From contig NZ_CP059165.1 in assembly GCF_013466425.1 (NCBI RefSeq), positions 5,394,001 through 5,458,000 of the forward strand: a stretch of DNA of 64,000 bases, given 5' to 3'. Of the stretch, positions 1-8,223 are shown piece after piece. Each line of letters opens with the position of its first letter. The stretch's first letter is position 1. Origin of the DNA: Mycobacterium vicinigordonae (lineage in GTDB: Bacteria > Actinomycetota > Actinomycetes > Mycobacteriales > Mycobacteriaceae). A program made the position numbers and the translations under genes. The notes beneath the pieces are model-generated. The model worked only from the letters and a program-made list of their open reading frames with translations. It did not search any database and was not told where the DNA came from.

Positions 1-305
1 ACCGGTTCGGTCTCTTCGGCCTCTTCGGCGGGTTTGGTGAGTTTGCTCGGCTCCGCCTTGCGGGCCGCGACCTTTGAGGGTCCCTCGGCTTGGGGCGCGG
101 CCACAGCGTCCGGCTCGCTGGCCGCCGCGGCGATCTCCGCCTCGACGGTTTCTGCTTCGGCGGTGCCGCTCGGTGCGTCGTGGTCTGATTCGACGAGTTC
201 GGCCTCGCGACGCAGCCGGATCGCTCGGGCCCGGGCCCGAGCGGCGGCGGCGAGGGCTTCGGCCTCGGCAGCCTCAGCCTCCGCTTCCTCGGCCAGCGAC
301 CTCAT
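1..305 (-). CDS. Partial Ala/Glu/Arg-rich protein, N-terminus of a probable Mce-associated (Mas-like) membrane protein
   Basis: Only the first ~101 codons are present; the gene runs off the left edge. The reading begins MRSLAEEAEAEAAEAEAL and continues with alternating Ala/Arg and Ala/Glu (RARARAIRLRREAE), then a Ser/Pro/Glu/Lys-rich stretch. The same kind of charged, coiled-coil-like N-terminus precedes the membrane segment of the Mas protein at 11647, so a Mas-like protein is inferred. No membrane segment is visible because the C-terminal part is missing. The frame stays open for about 140 bp upstream of this ATG (in-frame residues KLSPLKKYETPRDIAEM), so the true start may lie further upstream. 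Confidence 0.5.
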   Translation of the reverse strand, partial: MRSLAEEAEAEAAEAEALAAAARARARAIRLRREAELVESDHDAPSGTAEAETVEAEIAAAASEPDAVAAPQAEGPSKVAARKAEPSKLTKPAEEAEETEP

Positions 306-686
306 CTCCGCGATATCCCGCGGAGTCTCGTACTTTTTCAGCGGAGACAATTTCGTCTCGGCAGCATCCTGTCGGATGCCGCCGTCCCCCGCTCGTCGGC
401 TAGAGAGCGAGACTGCTTGTCGCTCAACCTGGAACTCCTCTACCGCCTACCCGTCGGTGACCACCGGCATCGCCGACCGGCCCAAACCCTACTCGGCACC
501 AACGATGGTGCGCGACAACTTGAGCGTGGTTAGACCTGTACGCGACAGCAGCCATCGGAGAGCGAGATTATCACTGTCCGCCCGCCACCCTACCGAAGAT
601 GTAAAGTACTCCCACCAAAAAGTCCTGGTCAACTGCGGAAATATCATTCTTATTTTTGGCATATCAGACCCTCCCCCGGGGCGGGC
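306..686. other. Intergenic region, no gene seen
   Basis: About 380 bases between the partial Mas-like gene and the 3' end of the FadD gene. Nothing with convincing coding features is visible. The part around 600-670 is distinctly more AT-rich than the surroundings and could hold a leftward promoter for the partial gene. A poor match to the regional operator (GGAAAT-ATC-ATTCTT, 637-651, three mismatches) lies here and is not counted as a site. Confidence 0.5.
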
Positions 687-2150
687 TCAGCGCAGCAGGT
701 CCTTGACGACCTTGCCAGTCGCGTTGAGCGGTAGCGCGTCGAGAAACTCCACCGAACGTGGCACCTTGAATCCCGCCATGCGCTCGCGGCACCAGTCGAT
801 GAGTTCCTGCGCTTCGACGGGGCTGTGGCAGACCACGAACGCCTTGCCGACCTGCCCCAGCCGCTCGTCGGGTGCGCCGATCACCGCCGCCTGCGAGATG
901 GCGGGATGCTTCAGCAGAAAGCCCTCGATCTCAGCCGGATAGGCATTGAAGCCGCCGACGATGAACATGTCCTTCTTGCGGCCGTCGATGCGCAACCGTC
1001 CGGCGACGTCGATGCTGCCTAGGTCGCCGGTGTGCAGCCACCCGTTGCTGTCGATCGCCTCGGCGGTCGCGACCGGATCGTCGAGATACCCCTGCATCAC
1101 GCCGTAGCCGCGAACCAGCACCTCCCCGTCCTCGGCGATCCGCACCTCCACGCCGTCGCACGGCAGTCCGGCGGTGGTGGCCACATCCTGGAAGGTGTCG
1201 CCGGGCCGGGACAAAGTCACGTTGCCCGCCTCGGTCAGTCCGTAACCGGTCATCAACGTCTGGAACGGCAGTTCTTCGTGGATGCGACGCACCAGCTCGA
1301 CGGGGATGTCGGCGGCTCCGGTCACGCCCGCCCGCAGCGTGGACAGCCGGGATTTGTCGCGCACCGTCAACAGTGAATGGTACAAGGTCGGTGGTCCCGG
1401 GAGCATCGTGACGCGTTCGCGCTCAACGAGATCCACGACCCCGTCAATATCGAAGACCGCGACGGGCAACATCGTGGCGCCGCGCAGGAACGACGTGATG
1501 AGGCCCGCTTTCAAGCCGAAGGTGTGGAAGTACGGGTTGATCATCAGGTAGCGGTCGCCCTCGCGCAGATCGGCGAGCGTGGCCCACTCCTCGTACATCC
1601 GTAACGTCTGCTCGTGGTTCATCATCGCGCCCTTGGGGCGGCCGGTGGTACCCGAGGTGAAGATGATATCGGAGATATCGGCGCCGTCCACCGGCATCTC
1701 GAACGGCGAACCACTTTGCAGAAAGCGGGATTTCAGGTCGATGACAGGTATCCCGGCAGGTGAGGCGTAGTCCTGATCCAGGAATCCCTGCTGGACCAGA
1801 ACCGCCTTGGCCCCGCTGCGAACGATGACATCGCCCGCCTCGTCGGCCTTGAATCGCGTGTTGACCGGAACGAGCACGCCGCCGGCGGTGAGCAGACCGA
1901 ACGCCGCGACGATCCACTCCACGGAGTTGGGCGCCCAGACGGCGACCCGATCCCCCTTGCCGATGCCAAGTTCAGCGAAAGCACCAGCTGCACAACGTAT
2001 TCGGTCGACAAGCTCGCGGAAGGTCAAGCGCAGCGGACCGTCGACGACCGCTTCCGCGTCACCGAACCGGTCCGCTGCGCTCAAGACCATCTCGGGGATG
2101 GTCCGCCAGCTTCTACTGGCCAAGTCGGCAACGTTGGCCAGGTTTGTCAC
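687..2150 (-). CDS. Acyl-CoA synthetase (FadD, FadD3-like), AMP-forming
   Basis: 487-residue member of the ANL adenylating family, which converts a carboxylic acid to its acyl-CoA through an acyl-adenylate. The P-loop TSGTTGRPKG is at about 165-174, followed by TGYGLTE, the hinge region GWLHTGDLG with DGRKKDM, and a C-terminal PLNATGKVVK carrying the catalytic lysine near residue 480. Length and overall pattern resemble FadD3-type ligases, which activate ring-derived propanoates in steroid catabolism; that substrate is inference. It starts with GTG, and its GTGA overlaps the stop of the upstream amidohydrolase, so the two are translationally coupled and probably share the operator at 3360. 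Confidence 0.85.
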   Translation of the reverse strand: MTNLANVADLASRSWRTIPEMVLSAADRFGDAEAVVDGPLRLTFRELVDRIRCAAGAFAELGIGKGDRVAVWAPNSVEWIVAAFGLLTAGGVLVPVNTRFKADEAGDVIVRSGAKAVLVQQGFLDQDYASPAGIPVIDLKSRFLQSGSPFEMPVDGADISDIIFTSGTTGRPKGAMMNHEQTLRMYEEWATLADLREGDRYLMINPYFHTFGLKAGLITSFLRGATMLPVAVFDIDGVVDLVERERVTMLPGPPTLYHSLLTVRDKSRLSTLRAGVTGAADIPVELVRRIHEELPFQTLMTGYGLTEAGNVTLSRPGDTFQDVATTAGLPCDGVEVRIAEDGEVLVRGYGVMQGYLDDPVATAEAIDSNGWLHTGDLGSIDVAGRLRIDGRKKDMFIVGGFNAYPAEIEGFLLKHPAISQAAVIGAPDERLGQVGKAFVVCHSPVEAQELIDWCRERMAGFKVPRSVEFLDALPLNATGKVVKDLLR

Positions 2151-3337
2151 ACCGTGACAAGACGACCGAGGTTGCCGCCCATGATTTTCGCCTGGTCCTC
2201 GACGGACAGGTGCGACAGCGCGTTGACGTAGAACGTCGGCTCAGCCAGCCCTTCCGGGTGCGGCCAGTCCGAGCCGTACAACACCTGATCCACACCGACA
2301 AGGTTGACCAGGTCGTCGATGCCATCCTCGAAGAACGGGCTCACAAAGATCCGGTTCTTGACCATCTCGACCGGGTCGCTCGGGAAGGCTTCCGGAGCCT
2401 TCCGAAATACCTCGGCCAACCCGTCGAGCAACGGGGTCATCCACTTCGAACCGGCCTCGACAATCGCCACCTTCAGCTTCGGGTGGCGGTAGAGCGCGCC
2501 GTGAATGACCCACGACCCGACCGAGTCCTGGATGGGCCGCCACTCGTTGAGGATCCCCATCGCATTCGTCTGGAACGGCAGCATCTCCTGGTCGGCGCCG
2601 TCCCACTCGGAGGTGTAACGAGAGTAACCACTGTCGCTGGAGTGCATCCCGACCAGCACGTCGTACTCGACGACCCGCTCCCAGAACGGATCGAACTCGG
2701 GCAGCGCGAACGACCTGGGGCCGCGGAAGCCGGGCACTGGCGCCGGGCGGACCAGAATGGCGCGAGCACCGCGCTTGACCGCCCATTCCAGCTCCTCGAT
2801 CGCCTTCTCGACGATCGGCAGCGTGATGACCGGGGTAGTGAAGATGCGGTTCTGATAGTTGAAGCCCCAGACTTCGTCGAGCCATTGGTTCAGCGCGTGG
2901 ACCAGGACGTGGATCGCAACCGGGTCGTCACGCAGCCGCTCCTCGAGCAGGCTGGCCAACGTCGGGAACATCAGCGTGCGGTCCAGGCCCAGCTCGTTCA
3001 TCGTCTCCAGGCGCGGGCCGGGCTCGAAGAACGCCGGGATCGCCCGCATCGGCTCACCGAAGAGCTCCCGCTTGCTCTTGCCGTCCGGGTTGCCGTATTT
3101 GAAGTACTCCTCCCAGGCGCCAGGCCGGGCGACCACCTCAAAGGTCGGGTTGGGAATGTAGTTGCTGATCTGGCCGCGGATCGCGATCTTGGTGCGACCG
3201 TTGACCTGCACGTACTGGACGTAACTCTGGTACTCCTTGGGCAGGAATTTGGTCAGCGCCTCCGGCGGCTCGTACAGATGGTTGTCCGCGTCAAAGATCG
3301 GGAACGGCACATCCTCCCGATGCGATAACTGGCCCAT
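2147..3337 (-). CDS. Amidohydrolase-2 family metal-dependent hydrolase/decarboxylase
   Basis: 396-residue TIM-barrel protein of the PF04909 type (ACMSD/LigW/LigY relatives). It has the N-terminal metal motif region FDADNHLYE (residues ~15-23), YDVLVGMHSSD mid-protein, and a C-terminal GSDWPHPEG with the conserved Asp. Members decarboxylate or hydrolyse aromatic or ring-opened acids; the substrate here is unknown. The start is supported by a strong AAGGAGGA Shine-Dalgarno. It is first in a two-gene operon with the FadD. A perfect copy of the regional palindrome lies 23 bp upstream. Three other proteins of this superfamily are encoded in the window (37830, 38966, 53236). Confidence 0.82.
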   Translation of the reverse strand: MGQLSHREDVPFPIFDADNHLYEPPEALTKFLPKEYQSYVQYVQVNGRTKIAIRGQISNYIPNPTFEVVARPGAWEEYFKYGNPDGKSKRELFGEPMRAIPAFFEPGPRLETMNELGLDRTLMFPTLASLLEERLRDDPVAIHVLVHALNQWLDEVWGFNYQNRIFTTPVITLPIVEKAIEELEWAVKRGARAILVRPAPVPGFRGPRSFALPEFDPFWERVVEYDVLVGMHSSDSGYSRYTSEWDGADQEMLPFQTNAMGILNEWRPIQDSVGSWVIHGALYRHPKLKVAIVEAGSKWMTPLLDGLAEVFRKAPEAFPSDPVEMVKNRIFVSPFFEDGIDDLVNLVGVDQVLYGSDWPHPEGLAEPTFYVNALSHLSVEDQAKIMGGNLGRLVTV

Positions 3338-3359
3338 GAAATCCTCCTTCGCAATTTGC

Positions 3360-3374
3360 GAGAATCATATTCTC
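3360..3374. promoter_or_regulatory. Operator, perfect copy: GAGAAT-CAT-ATTCTC
   Basis: Perfect 6-3-6 inverted repeat 23 bp upstream of the amidohydrolase/FadD operon (leftward). One of five perfect copies in the window. The form and size fit a TetR-family dimer site. Confidence 0.75.
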
Positions 3375-3455
3375 TTGGTACTCGCGCCGCAACGTGCCCC
3401 CGGGTTTACCACGATGGCGCTCCGGCCTAAGCCCGTCAGGCAAGCCGGTTACGGC

Positions 3456-3878
3456 TCAGCACTTGGCTGCGATCTTGAAATCGGTGCTGGTCGCTTCGTT
3501 GGGTGTGGCCGTGTTGGACCCGTTGGCCGTGCCGGTGATCGTGAACGTCTCCCCGTCGAAGCGAGTGCCGGCCTGGTTGGAGTCGTTGCGCGCGAAGTCT
3601 CCGGTGAATCCGCCGAGGTTGTGGAACCGCACGGACAATGTGGCGACCGGATGCTCGCGCTGGTCGAGGACCACCTTCGCCCCGGACGTGTCGTCGCCCA
3701 GTTCGATGGTGCGGAACCACTCTTGCTGGTAACAGCGGACCAGATGCGGGTGCACCTCGTGTCCGTTAATCGTCACTGTCGCGGTACTGGCGAGCTGGCG
3801 CTGAGACGGTGTGCTGCAGGCGCCCAGGACGGCGAGAGCTGCCGCCGTTGCCGCTACCGCCGCCATCCGATTCCGCAC
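3456..3878 (-). CDS. Lipoprotein of the mycobacterial 19-kDa antigen (LpqH-like) family
   Basis: 140 residues. The N-terminus is a lipoprotein signal peptide, with Ala-rich hydrophobic residues ending in a VLGAC lipobox, so it is predicted to be lipidated at Cys21 and exported to the envelope. The mature part has TVTINGHEVHPHLVRC and a final TDFKIAAKC, a layout typical of the Myco_19_kDa family (PF05481), whose paired cysteines form a disulfide. The function of this family is not firmly known. Start is GTG 3878 (a GAGG motif precedes it), with ATG 3866 as alternative. It has its own promoter region, divergent from the enoyl-CoA hydratase at 4010. Confidence 0.82.
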   Translation of the reverse strand: MRNRMAAVAATAAALAVLGACSTPSQRQLASTATVTINGHEVHPHLVRCYQQEWFRTIELGDDTSGAKVVLDQREHPVATLSVRFHNLGGFTGDFARNDSNQAGTRFDGETFTITGTANGSNTATPNEATSTDFKIAAKC

Positions 3879-3933
3879 TGGCCACCTCGATCCTGGGACT
3901 GCACGTCGGTTGGTTAACTTCTGGACCTGCAGC

Positions 3934-3970
3934 GATGATGCTATTCTCCTGGGGCGAGAATGCCAATATC
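3934..3970. promoter_or_regulatory. Two degenerate regional operators in tandem
   Basis: GATGAT-GCT-ATTCTC (3934-3948) and GAGAAT-GCC-AATATC (3956-3970), each with two mismatches to GAGAAT-N3-ATTCTC. They end 40 bp before the enoyl-CoA hydratase start and lie between divergent genes. The second has the same right half (AATATC) as the site at 37641. Confidence 0.5.
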
Positions 3971-4009
3971 GGCTTTGCCTTCAGGCTCGCACCAAGGAGC
4001 TGAACACGC

Positions 4010-4774
4010 ATGGTGGACCTGGAGTTCGACGAACTCGACCCGGGCCTGGCGGTGCTCACCATCGACCGTCCGCACGCGCGAAACGCCATCGCGCTACAAA
4101 CCATGGGCCAGCTCGAGGACGCACTGGACGCGGCGGCCGGGGCCCAAGCCCTGGTGATCAGGGGGGCCGGAGACCGCGCCTTCGTGTCCGGCGGCGACCT
4201 CAAGGAGCTGAGCGCGCTGCGCACCGAGCAGGACGCCGCGGCGATGGCCAAGCGGATGCGGACCGTCTGCGATCGGATCGCCGACTTTCCCGCGCCGGTG
4301 ATCGCCGCGCTCAACGGCCACGCGTTTGGTGGCGGCGCCGAATTCGCCGTTGCTGCCGACATCCGGGTCGCCGCCGACGACATCAAGATTGCCTTCAATC
4401 AGGTGCAGCTGGAGATCATGCCCGCCTGGGGCGGCGCCGAACGGCTGGTGACGTTAGTCGGCCGGAGCAGGGCGCTGCTGCTGGCCGGATCCGGAACGGC
4501 ACTGGACGCATACGAGGCACAACGTCTCGGGCTGGTGGACGTGGTGCTGCCGCGGGCCATCTTCGACTCCTCCGACCAAGGTTGGCGGTCGGTCGCCAGG
4601 TCGCTGGCACGACGTCCGGCGGCCGAGATAAAGCGGGTAATCGGGGGAGTTTCCGCTGATGAGGCGATAGCATCATTTGCACGGTTGTGGGTGTCTGACG
4701 CGCACTGGGAAGCCGCAGATCGAGTCATGAACCGCACAGCCAATCCGCGCCCGGCAGCCGGAGGAGCGAAATGA
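4010..4774 (+). CDS. Enoyl-CoA hydratase/isomerase (crotonase family)
   Basis: 254 residues, full crotonase-fold length. Visible signatures are the N-terminal LTIDRPHARNAI, the oxyanion-hole region FVSGGDLKEL at about 58-67, and the second oxyanion loop NGHAFGGGAEFAVAADIR at about 102-119. The family hydrates or isomerises enoyl-CoA thioesters in beta-oxidation. An AAGGAG Shine-Dalgarno lies 10 nt before the ATG. Its stop overlaps the ATG of the next gene (ATGA). Two weak regional operators lie upstream, so it probably belongs to the catabolic regulon. The exact substrate is unknown. Confidence 0.85.
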   Translation: MVDLEFDELDPGLAVLTIDRPHARNAIALQTMGQLEDALDAAAGAQALVIRGAGDRAFVSGGDLKELSALRTEQDAAAMAKRMRTVCDRIADFPAPVIAALNGHAFGGGAEFAVAADIRVAADDIKIAFNQVQLEIMPAWGGAERLVTLVGRSRALLLAGSGTALDAYEAQRLGLVDVVLPRAIFDSSDQGWRSVARSLARRPAAEIKRVIGGVSADEAIASFARLWVSDAHWEAADRVMNRTANPRPAAGGAK

Positions 4775-5211
4775 CAACCATCGCAACGAAGCACCTGGGG
4801 TTGGGCGCGGCGACGCTGTTGGCAGCCGCGGCGACGGGCCTGATGGTCGGCAGCGGCCGCGCACACGCCGACGACGATCCGCCGCCCATGCACCAGGTGG
4901 TGTACACGATTTCGGCCAAGAACCCGATCTACGCCGACATCTACTACCAGGATCAAGATCCCCGCGTGTTTTCCGACTACAGTCACAACCCGTACACCTT
5001 CACGCCGAACGTTCAGGCCGACATCGCGCCGGGCAGGCCGTGGGTCCAGCAGGTAATGCTCTCCAATCCGGCCCAGTGGGCGATGGTCAGTGTCAGCACC
5101 GGACGGCAGTCAGCCATCCCGCAGTTTCACTGCACCGTGTCGGTCGACGGCGCGGTCGTGGTGTCCAAGGACGGCGACAGAGGGGCGCTCTGTTCGCTAC
5201 GCACCTGGTGA
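4771..5211 (+). CDS. Secreted protein of unknown function, coupled to the enoyl-CoA hydratase
   Basis: 146 residues with a typical Sec signal peptide (hydrophobic stretch LGAATLLAAAATGLMVGS, then AHA-DDD as the probable cleavage site near residue 33). The mature part has two Cys (FHC and ALC) and a compact C-terminal FHCTVSVDGAVVVSKDGD that recalls the beta-strand domain of MmpS-like proteins; this resemblance is weak. The ATGA overlap with the hydratase means co-translation, so a role in handling the same substrate in the envelope is possible. Its last ~85 bp overlap the 3' end of the convergent TetR gene. Confidence 0.65.
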   Translation: MTTIATKHLGLGAATLLAAAATGLMVGSGRAHADDDPPPMHQVVYTISAKNPIYADIYYQDQDPRVFSDYSHNPYTFTPNVQADIAPGRPWVQQVMLSNPAQWAMVSVSTGRQSAIPQFHCTVSVDGAVVVSKDGDRGALCSLRTW

Positions 5212-5822
5212 ACCAGCCAGGCGGGACGCATGTCGGCAATCGGTTGCGGGTCGCCTTCCAGGCGGCACAGGTGCTCTTCCACGAACGACTTGGTCTCGGC
5301 GTGCCCGCCCGACATGCCCAGAGCCTGCTCGAGCACCAGAAACCGCGACAGGCTGGTCATCAGCACGGTCCACACGATCGGCGGCACCTCGTCGCTGCCG
5401 TAGCGCTGCAGAGCCTCGGCTACAACTTGGGCTTGCTCCTCCCGAAAACGCTCTGCGTAGTAAGCGATTTCGGCGCGCAACTCCTTGCGGTGGTTCGCCA
5501 GCGCCATGAACTCCATCGAGATGCGGGTGAAGGCGGGGTCGGTGCCGAATCTCCACAGCGCCCACAAGGGTTGCGGCAACTGCAGCAACTGCGCCTGCAC
5601 CAACAGGCCCTCGTCGGCGCGACGGCGGAATACGGCCAAGAAAAGTTCTTCCATGGTGCGGAAGTAGTAGTGGACAAGCTGGGGCTTGAGGCCGGCCTTG
5701 TGGGCCAGTCGCCGCGACGTCACTGCGGCATAGCCCTCTTCGAGCATCAATTGTTCGGCCGCGTCGAGCAGCAGACCGCGATTCTTCGCGTCCGGCGCAC
5801 CGATCCTGCGAGCCGATGTCAT
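5127..5822 (-). CDS. TetR-family transcriptional regulator
   Basis: 231 residues. The N-terminal HTH reads AAEQLMLEEGYAAVTSRRLA followed by HKAGLKPQLVHYYFRTMEEL, the classic TetR order. The C-terminal part is a helical ligand-binding domain. ATG 5822 is chosen because the HTH starts right after it and an upstream GAGG is well placed; upstream in-frame sequence is low-complexity and not TetR-like. It is divergent from the P450 at 6029, with an inverted repeat at 5928-5945 between them, which suggests auto-regulation and control of the P450. The 85-bp 3' overlap with the convergent secreted-protein gene is unusual. Confidence 0.8.
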   Translation of the reverse strand: MTSARRIGAPDAKNRGLLLDAAEQLMLEEGYAAVTSRRLAHKAGLKPQLVHYYFRTMEELFLAVFRRRADEGLLVQAQLLQLPQPLWALWRFGTDPAFTRISMEFMALANHRKELRAEIAYYAERFREEQAQVVAEALQRYGSDEVPPIVWTVLMTSLSRFLVLEQALGMSGGHAETKSFVEEHLCRLEGDPQPIADMRPAWLVHQVRSEQSAPLSPSLDTTTAPSTDTVQ

Positions 5823-5927
5823 GTCGATACCTCGTACTCTCCGCGTTCCCCCGACGGCCCCGACGATCGTAGCCAGTCCGTCCGCCCCAGGCCGGCTCCG
5901 TGACCTTGACCACGACAATACCGCCAT

Positions 5928-5945
5928 GCTAAGCAGGTGCTCAGC
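5928..5945. promoter_or_regulatory. Inverted repeat, candidate operator of the adjacent TetR
   Basis: GCTAAGCA-GG-TGCTCAGC, one mismatch between arms, located between the TetR gene (5822, leftward) and the P450 (6029, rightward). It differs from the GAGAAT-type palindrome. Confidence 0.4.
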
Positions 5946-6028
5946 AGATCATCTGATCGGGGCGGTATCAGCTCACGCCGCCGTCACATTCACTCGGTAA
6001 CAGCCAGCTTCGGGAGGGCCTGCACGAC

Positions 6029-7300
6029 ATGAGCGACTACGACACGATCGACTTCTTCACCGACCCGTCGCTGATTCCCGACCCATACCCGTATTTCGAC
6101 CACCTGCGCAACAAGAACCCGGTGCTGCGACTCCCCCATTACGGCGTCGTCGCCGTCACTGGATACGAGGAGGCCACCGCGGTCTACAAGGACACCGACT
6201 CCTTCTCCAACTGCGTCGCGCTGGGCGGCCCGTTTCCGCCGCTGCCATTCGAACCCGTCGGTGACGACATCAACGCCCAGATCGACGAGCACCGGGAGAA
6301 GTTTCCGATGTTCGAGCACATGGTCACCATGGACCCGCCCGACCACAGCCGGGCGCGCTCGATCCTGAGCCGGTTGCTGACGCCCAGCCGGCTCAAGCAG
6401 AACGAAGAGTTCATGTGGCGCCTAGCCGACCAGCAGCTCGACGAGTTCCTCGTCAACGGCAAGTGCGAATTCATCGGCGAATACTCGAAACCGTTCGCCA
6501 CATTGGTGATTGCCGACCTGCTCGGTGTCCCCGAAGAGGATCACAAAGAGTTCCGGGTGGTGCTAGGCGCCGACCGACCGGGCCGGGTCGGAGCGCTCGA
6601 CCACGAGTCGGTGGGCGTCAACCCGCTGGAGTGGCTCGACGAGAAATTCTCCGCCTACATCGAGGATCGGCGTGCGCATCCGCGCGAAGACGTGCTGACC
6701 GCGCTGGCGACCGCGAAGTACCCGGACGGGTCGACCCCCGACGTGATCGATGTGGTTCGCTCGGCCACCTTTTTGTTCGCCGCCGGACAGGAGACAACGG
6801 CCAAGCTACTCAGCGTCGCCCTACAGGTGATCGGCGACCGGCCCGACATCCAGCAGCAGTTACGCGACGACCGCAGCCTGATCCCCGGATTTATCGAGGA
6901 GTCATTGCGCATGGAGAGCCCGGTCAAGAGCGACTCTCGGCTGGCTCGCCGATCGACTCAGGTGGGCGGGGTGGACATTCCGGCCGGCACTGTGGTGATG
7001 GTGCTACCTGGGGCGGCCAACCGCGATCCGCGCCGATTCGAGAACCCGCACGAATTCCGTCTGGACCGCAAGAACGTCCGCGAACACATGGCTTTCGCAC
7101 GCGGTGTGCATTCCTGTCCCGGCGGACCGCTCGCCCGGGTGGAGGGCCGCGTCTCGATCGAACGGATCCTGGACCGCATGGCCGACATCGCCGTCGACGA
7201 GACCGAGCACGGTCCGGCCGGCGCGCGCCGATGGGAGTACGAGCCGACCTACATCCTGCGCGGACTGCACCAGCTGCACCTGACGTTCAACCCGCAGTAG
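6029..7300 (+). CDS. Cytochrome P450
   Basis: 423 residues, soluble bacterial class. I-helix AAGQETT at about 251-257, ExxR in EESLR near 290, and haem loop FARGVHSCPGGPLAR with the thiolate Cys363. Preceded by a GGGAGG Shine-Dalgarno. The N-terminal layout (FFTDPSLIPDPYPYFDHLR) and the C-terminus (YEPTYILRGLHQLHLTF) closely resemble the P450 at 48028 (VPTYILRGLTDLHLEF), so the two are paralogues. No ferredoxin is adjacent; it probably uses one of the four encoded elsewhere in the window. It hydroxylates an unknown substrate and is probably controlled by the divergent TetR. Confidence 0.9.
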   Translation: MSDYDTIDFFTDPSLIPDPYPYFDHLRNKNPVLRLPHYGVVAVTGYEEATAVYKDTDSFSNCVALGGPFPPLPFEPVGDDINAQIDEHREKFPMFEHMVTMDPPDHSRARSILSRLLTPSRLKQNEEFMWRLADQQLDEFLVNGKCEFIGEYSKPFATLVIADLLGVPEEDHKEFRVVLGADRPGRVGALDHESVGVNPLEWLDEKFSAYIEDRRAHPREDVLTALATAKYPDGSTPDVIDVVRSATFLFAAGQETTAKLLSVALQVIGDRPDIQQQLRDDRSLIPGFIEESLRMESPVKSDSRLARRSTQVGGVDIPAGTVVMVLPGAANRDPRRFENPHEFRLDRKNVREHMAFARGVHSCPGGPLARVEGRVSIERILDRMADIAVDETEHGPAGARRWEYEPTYILRGLHQLHLTFNPQ

Positions 7301-7356
7301 CGCAACCCAGCTCTTCTGTTCGCTTGCCGCCGAGTGGGCCACGCGAGTGGGTCACA

Positions 7357-7632
7357 TCAGTGCACGGCCAAGCCGACGAAGTAGCAGCTGAACATGGCCA
7401 CGCCGATCAGCACCACCCACGCATCGGTCACGCGGCGCAGCACCGCCGGCGCTTCCCGGACTTCCATGAACTCACGAAAGATGATGCGCACCTTGAGGAG
7501 TGCGATGACGATGACGCTCGAGGTAATGATGACGTTGGCTCTCGGCGAGGCACCCGCCGAGTGGTCTATCCACAGGTAGGCCAGCGTGAGCGAGGCCAGC
7601 ACCACCCACACGATCAGCAGCCTCTTGTTCAC
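7357..7632 (-). CDS. Cytochrome c oxidase subunit IV-like small membrane protein
   Basis: 91 residues with three predicted membrane helices (LLIVWVVLASLTLAYLW, NVIITSSVIVIALLKV, and AWVVLIGVAMFSCYFVGL). The conserved LLKVRIIFREFMEVREAP between helices two and three is typical of the prokaryotic COX4/NorF-like family. GTG start, with the ribosome-binding site lying over the stop of the upstream subunit-III gene. It is last in the operon 9826-7357. No catalytic oxidase subunit is nearby, so it would have to pair with a subunit encoded elsewhere. Confidence 0.75.
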   Translation of the reverse strand: MNKRLLIVWVVLASLTLAYLWIDHSAGASPRANVIITSSVIVIALLKVRIIFREFMEVREAPAVLRRVTDAWVVLIGVAMFSCYFVGLAVH

Positions 7633-7635
7633 CGG

Positions 7636-8223
7636 TCACCTCACCACGTACAGCAGTGCGAAGATCAGCACCCACAGGAAATCGACTGTGTGCCAGTAGG
7701 TTGCGCAGGTTTCGACCAGTACCTGGGATTCCTGCGACTGCCACGATGCACTCCGGAGCCGATAGACGATCACCCCCAGAACTACAAAGCCGATCATCAG
7801 GTGCACAAAGTGAATGCCGGTGAGAAAGAAGTAGTAGGTGAAGAAGTCGTTGCTGTCGAACCCATTTCCGGTGCGTACCAAGCTAGCCCACTCGAGCAGT
7901 TTAAACACGAGAAAAACTGCGGCGAATGCGGCAGTGATGCAGACATCGCGTAGCGCCGCCCGACGGGCACCGGCGCGGGCGGACTGCACGCAGCGGGCCA
8001 CCGACCACGAACTCAGCAGCAGGACAAGGGTGTTGAACACCCCGGTTCGAAGGTCCAGGTGCGCCTGCGAATGCAAGAACAGCTCCGGACTTCGGGTGCG
8101 GTAAAACAGGTAGAAGCCGAAGTACCCGGTGAAGACCAAGGTCTCGAACAAGACGAAGGCCCACATGTCCGGCTGACCTGGCACGAATGCAGGACGCTGA
8201 TCCTTTTCGGTTAGGTCGGTCAT
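7636..8223 (-). CDS. Haem-copper oxidase subunit III-like (NorE-type) membrane protein
   Basis: 195 residues. Five membrane helices are predicted. The start region MWAFVLFETLVFTGYFGFY and the terminal WHTVDFLWVLIFALLYV are hallmarks of the CoxC/NorE subunit III family. This short form resembles NorE more than the ~260-residue aa3 subunit III. ATG 8223 overlaps the stop of the preceding gene (ATGA), which fixes the start. There is no subunit I or II in this operon, so its role in respiration or NO handling is inference. Confidence 0.82.
   Translation of the reverse strand: MTDLTEKDQRPAFVPGQPDMWAFVLFETLVFTGYFGFYLFYRTRSPELFLHSQAHLDLRTGVFNTLVLLLSSWSVARCVQSARAGARRAALRDVCITAAFAAVFLVFKLLEWASLVRTGNGFDSNDFFTYYFFLTGIHFVHLMIGFVVLGVIVYRLRSASWQSQESQVLVETCATYWHTVDFLWVLIFALLYVVR

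Noticed and set aside
637..651. Operator-like GGAAAT-ATC-ATTCTT
   Set aside because: Three mismatches and no catabolic gene downstream; within chance for an AT-rich patch.
2144..3328. A 394-codon + frame opposite the first amidohydrolase
   Set aside because: Mirror frame; no domain pattern, while the minus strand has clear amidohydrolase motifs and a strong ribosome-binding site.
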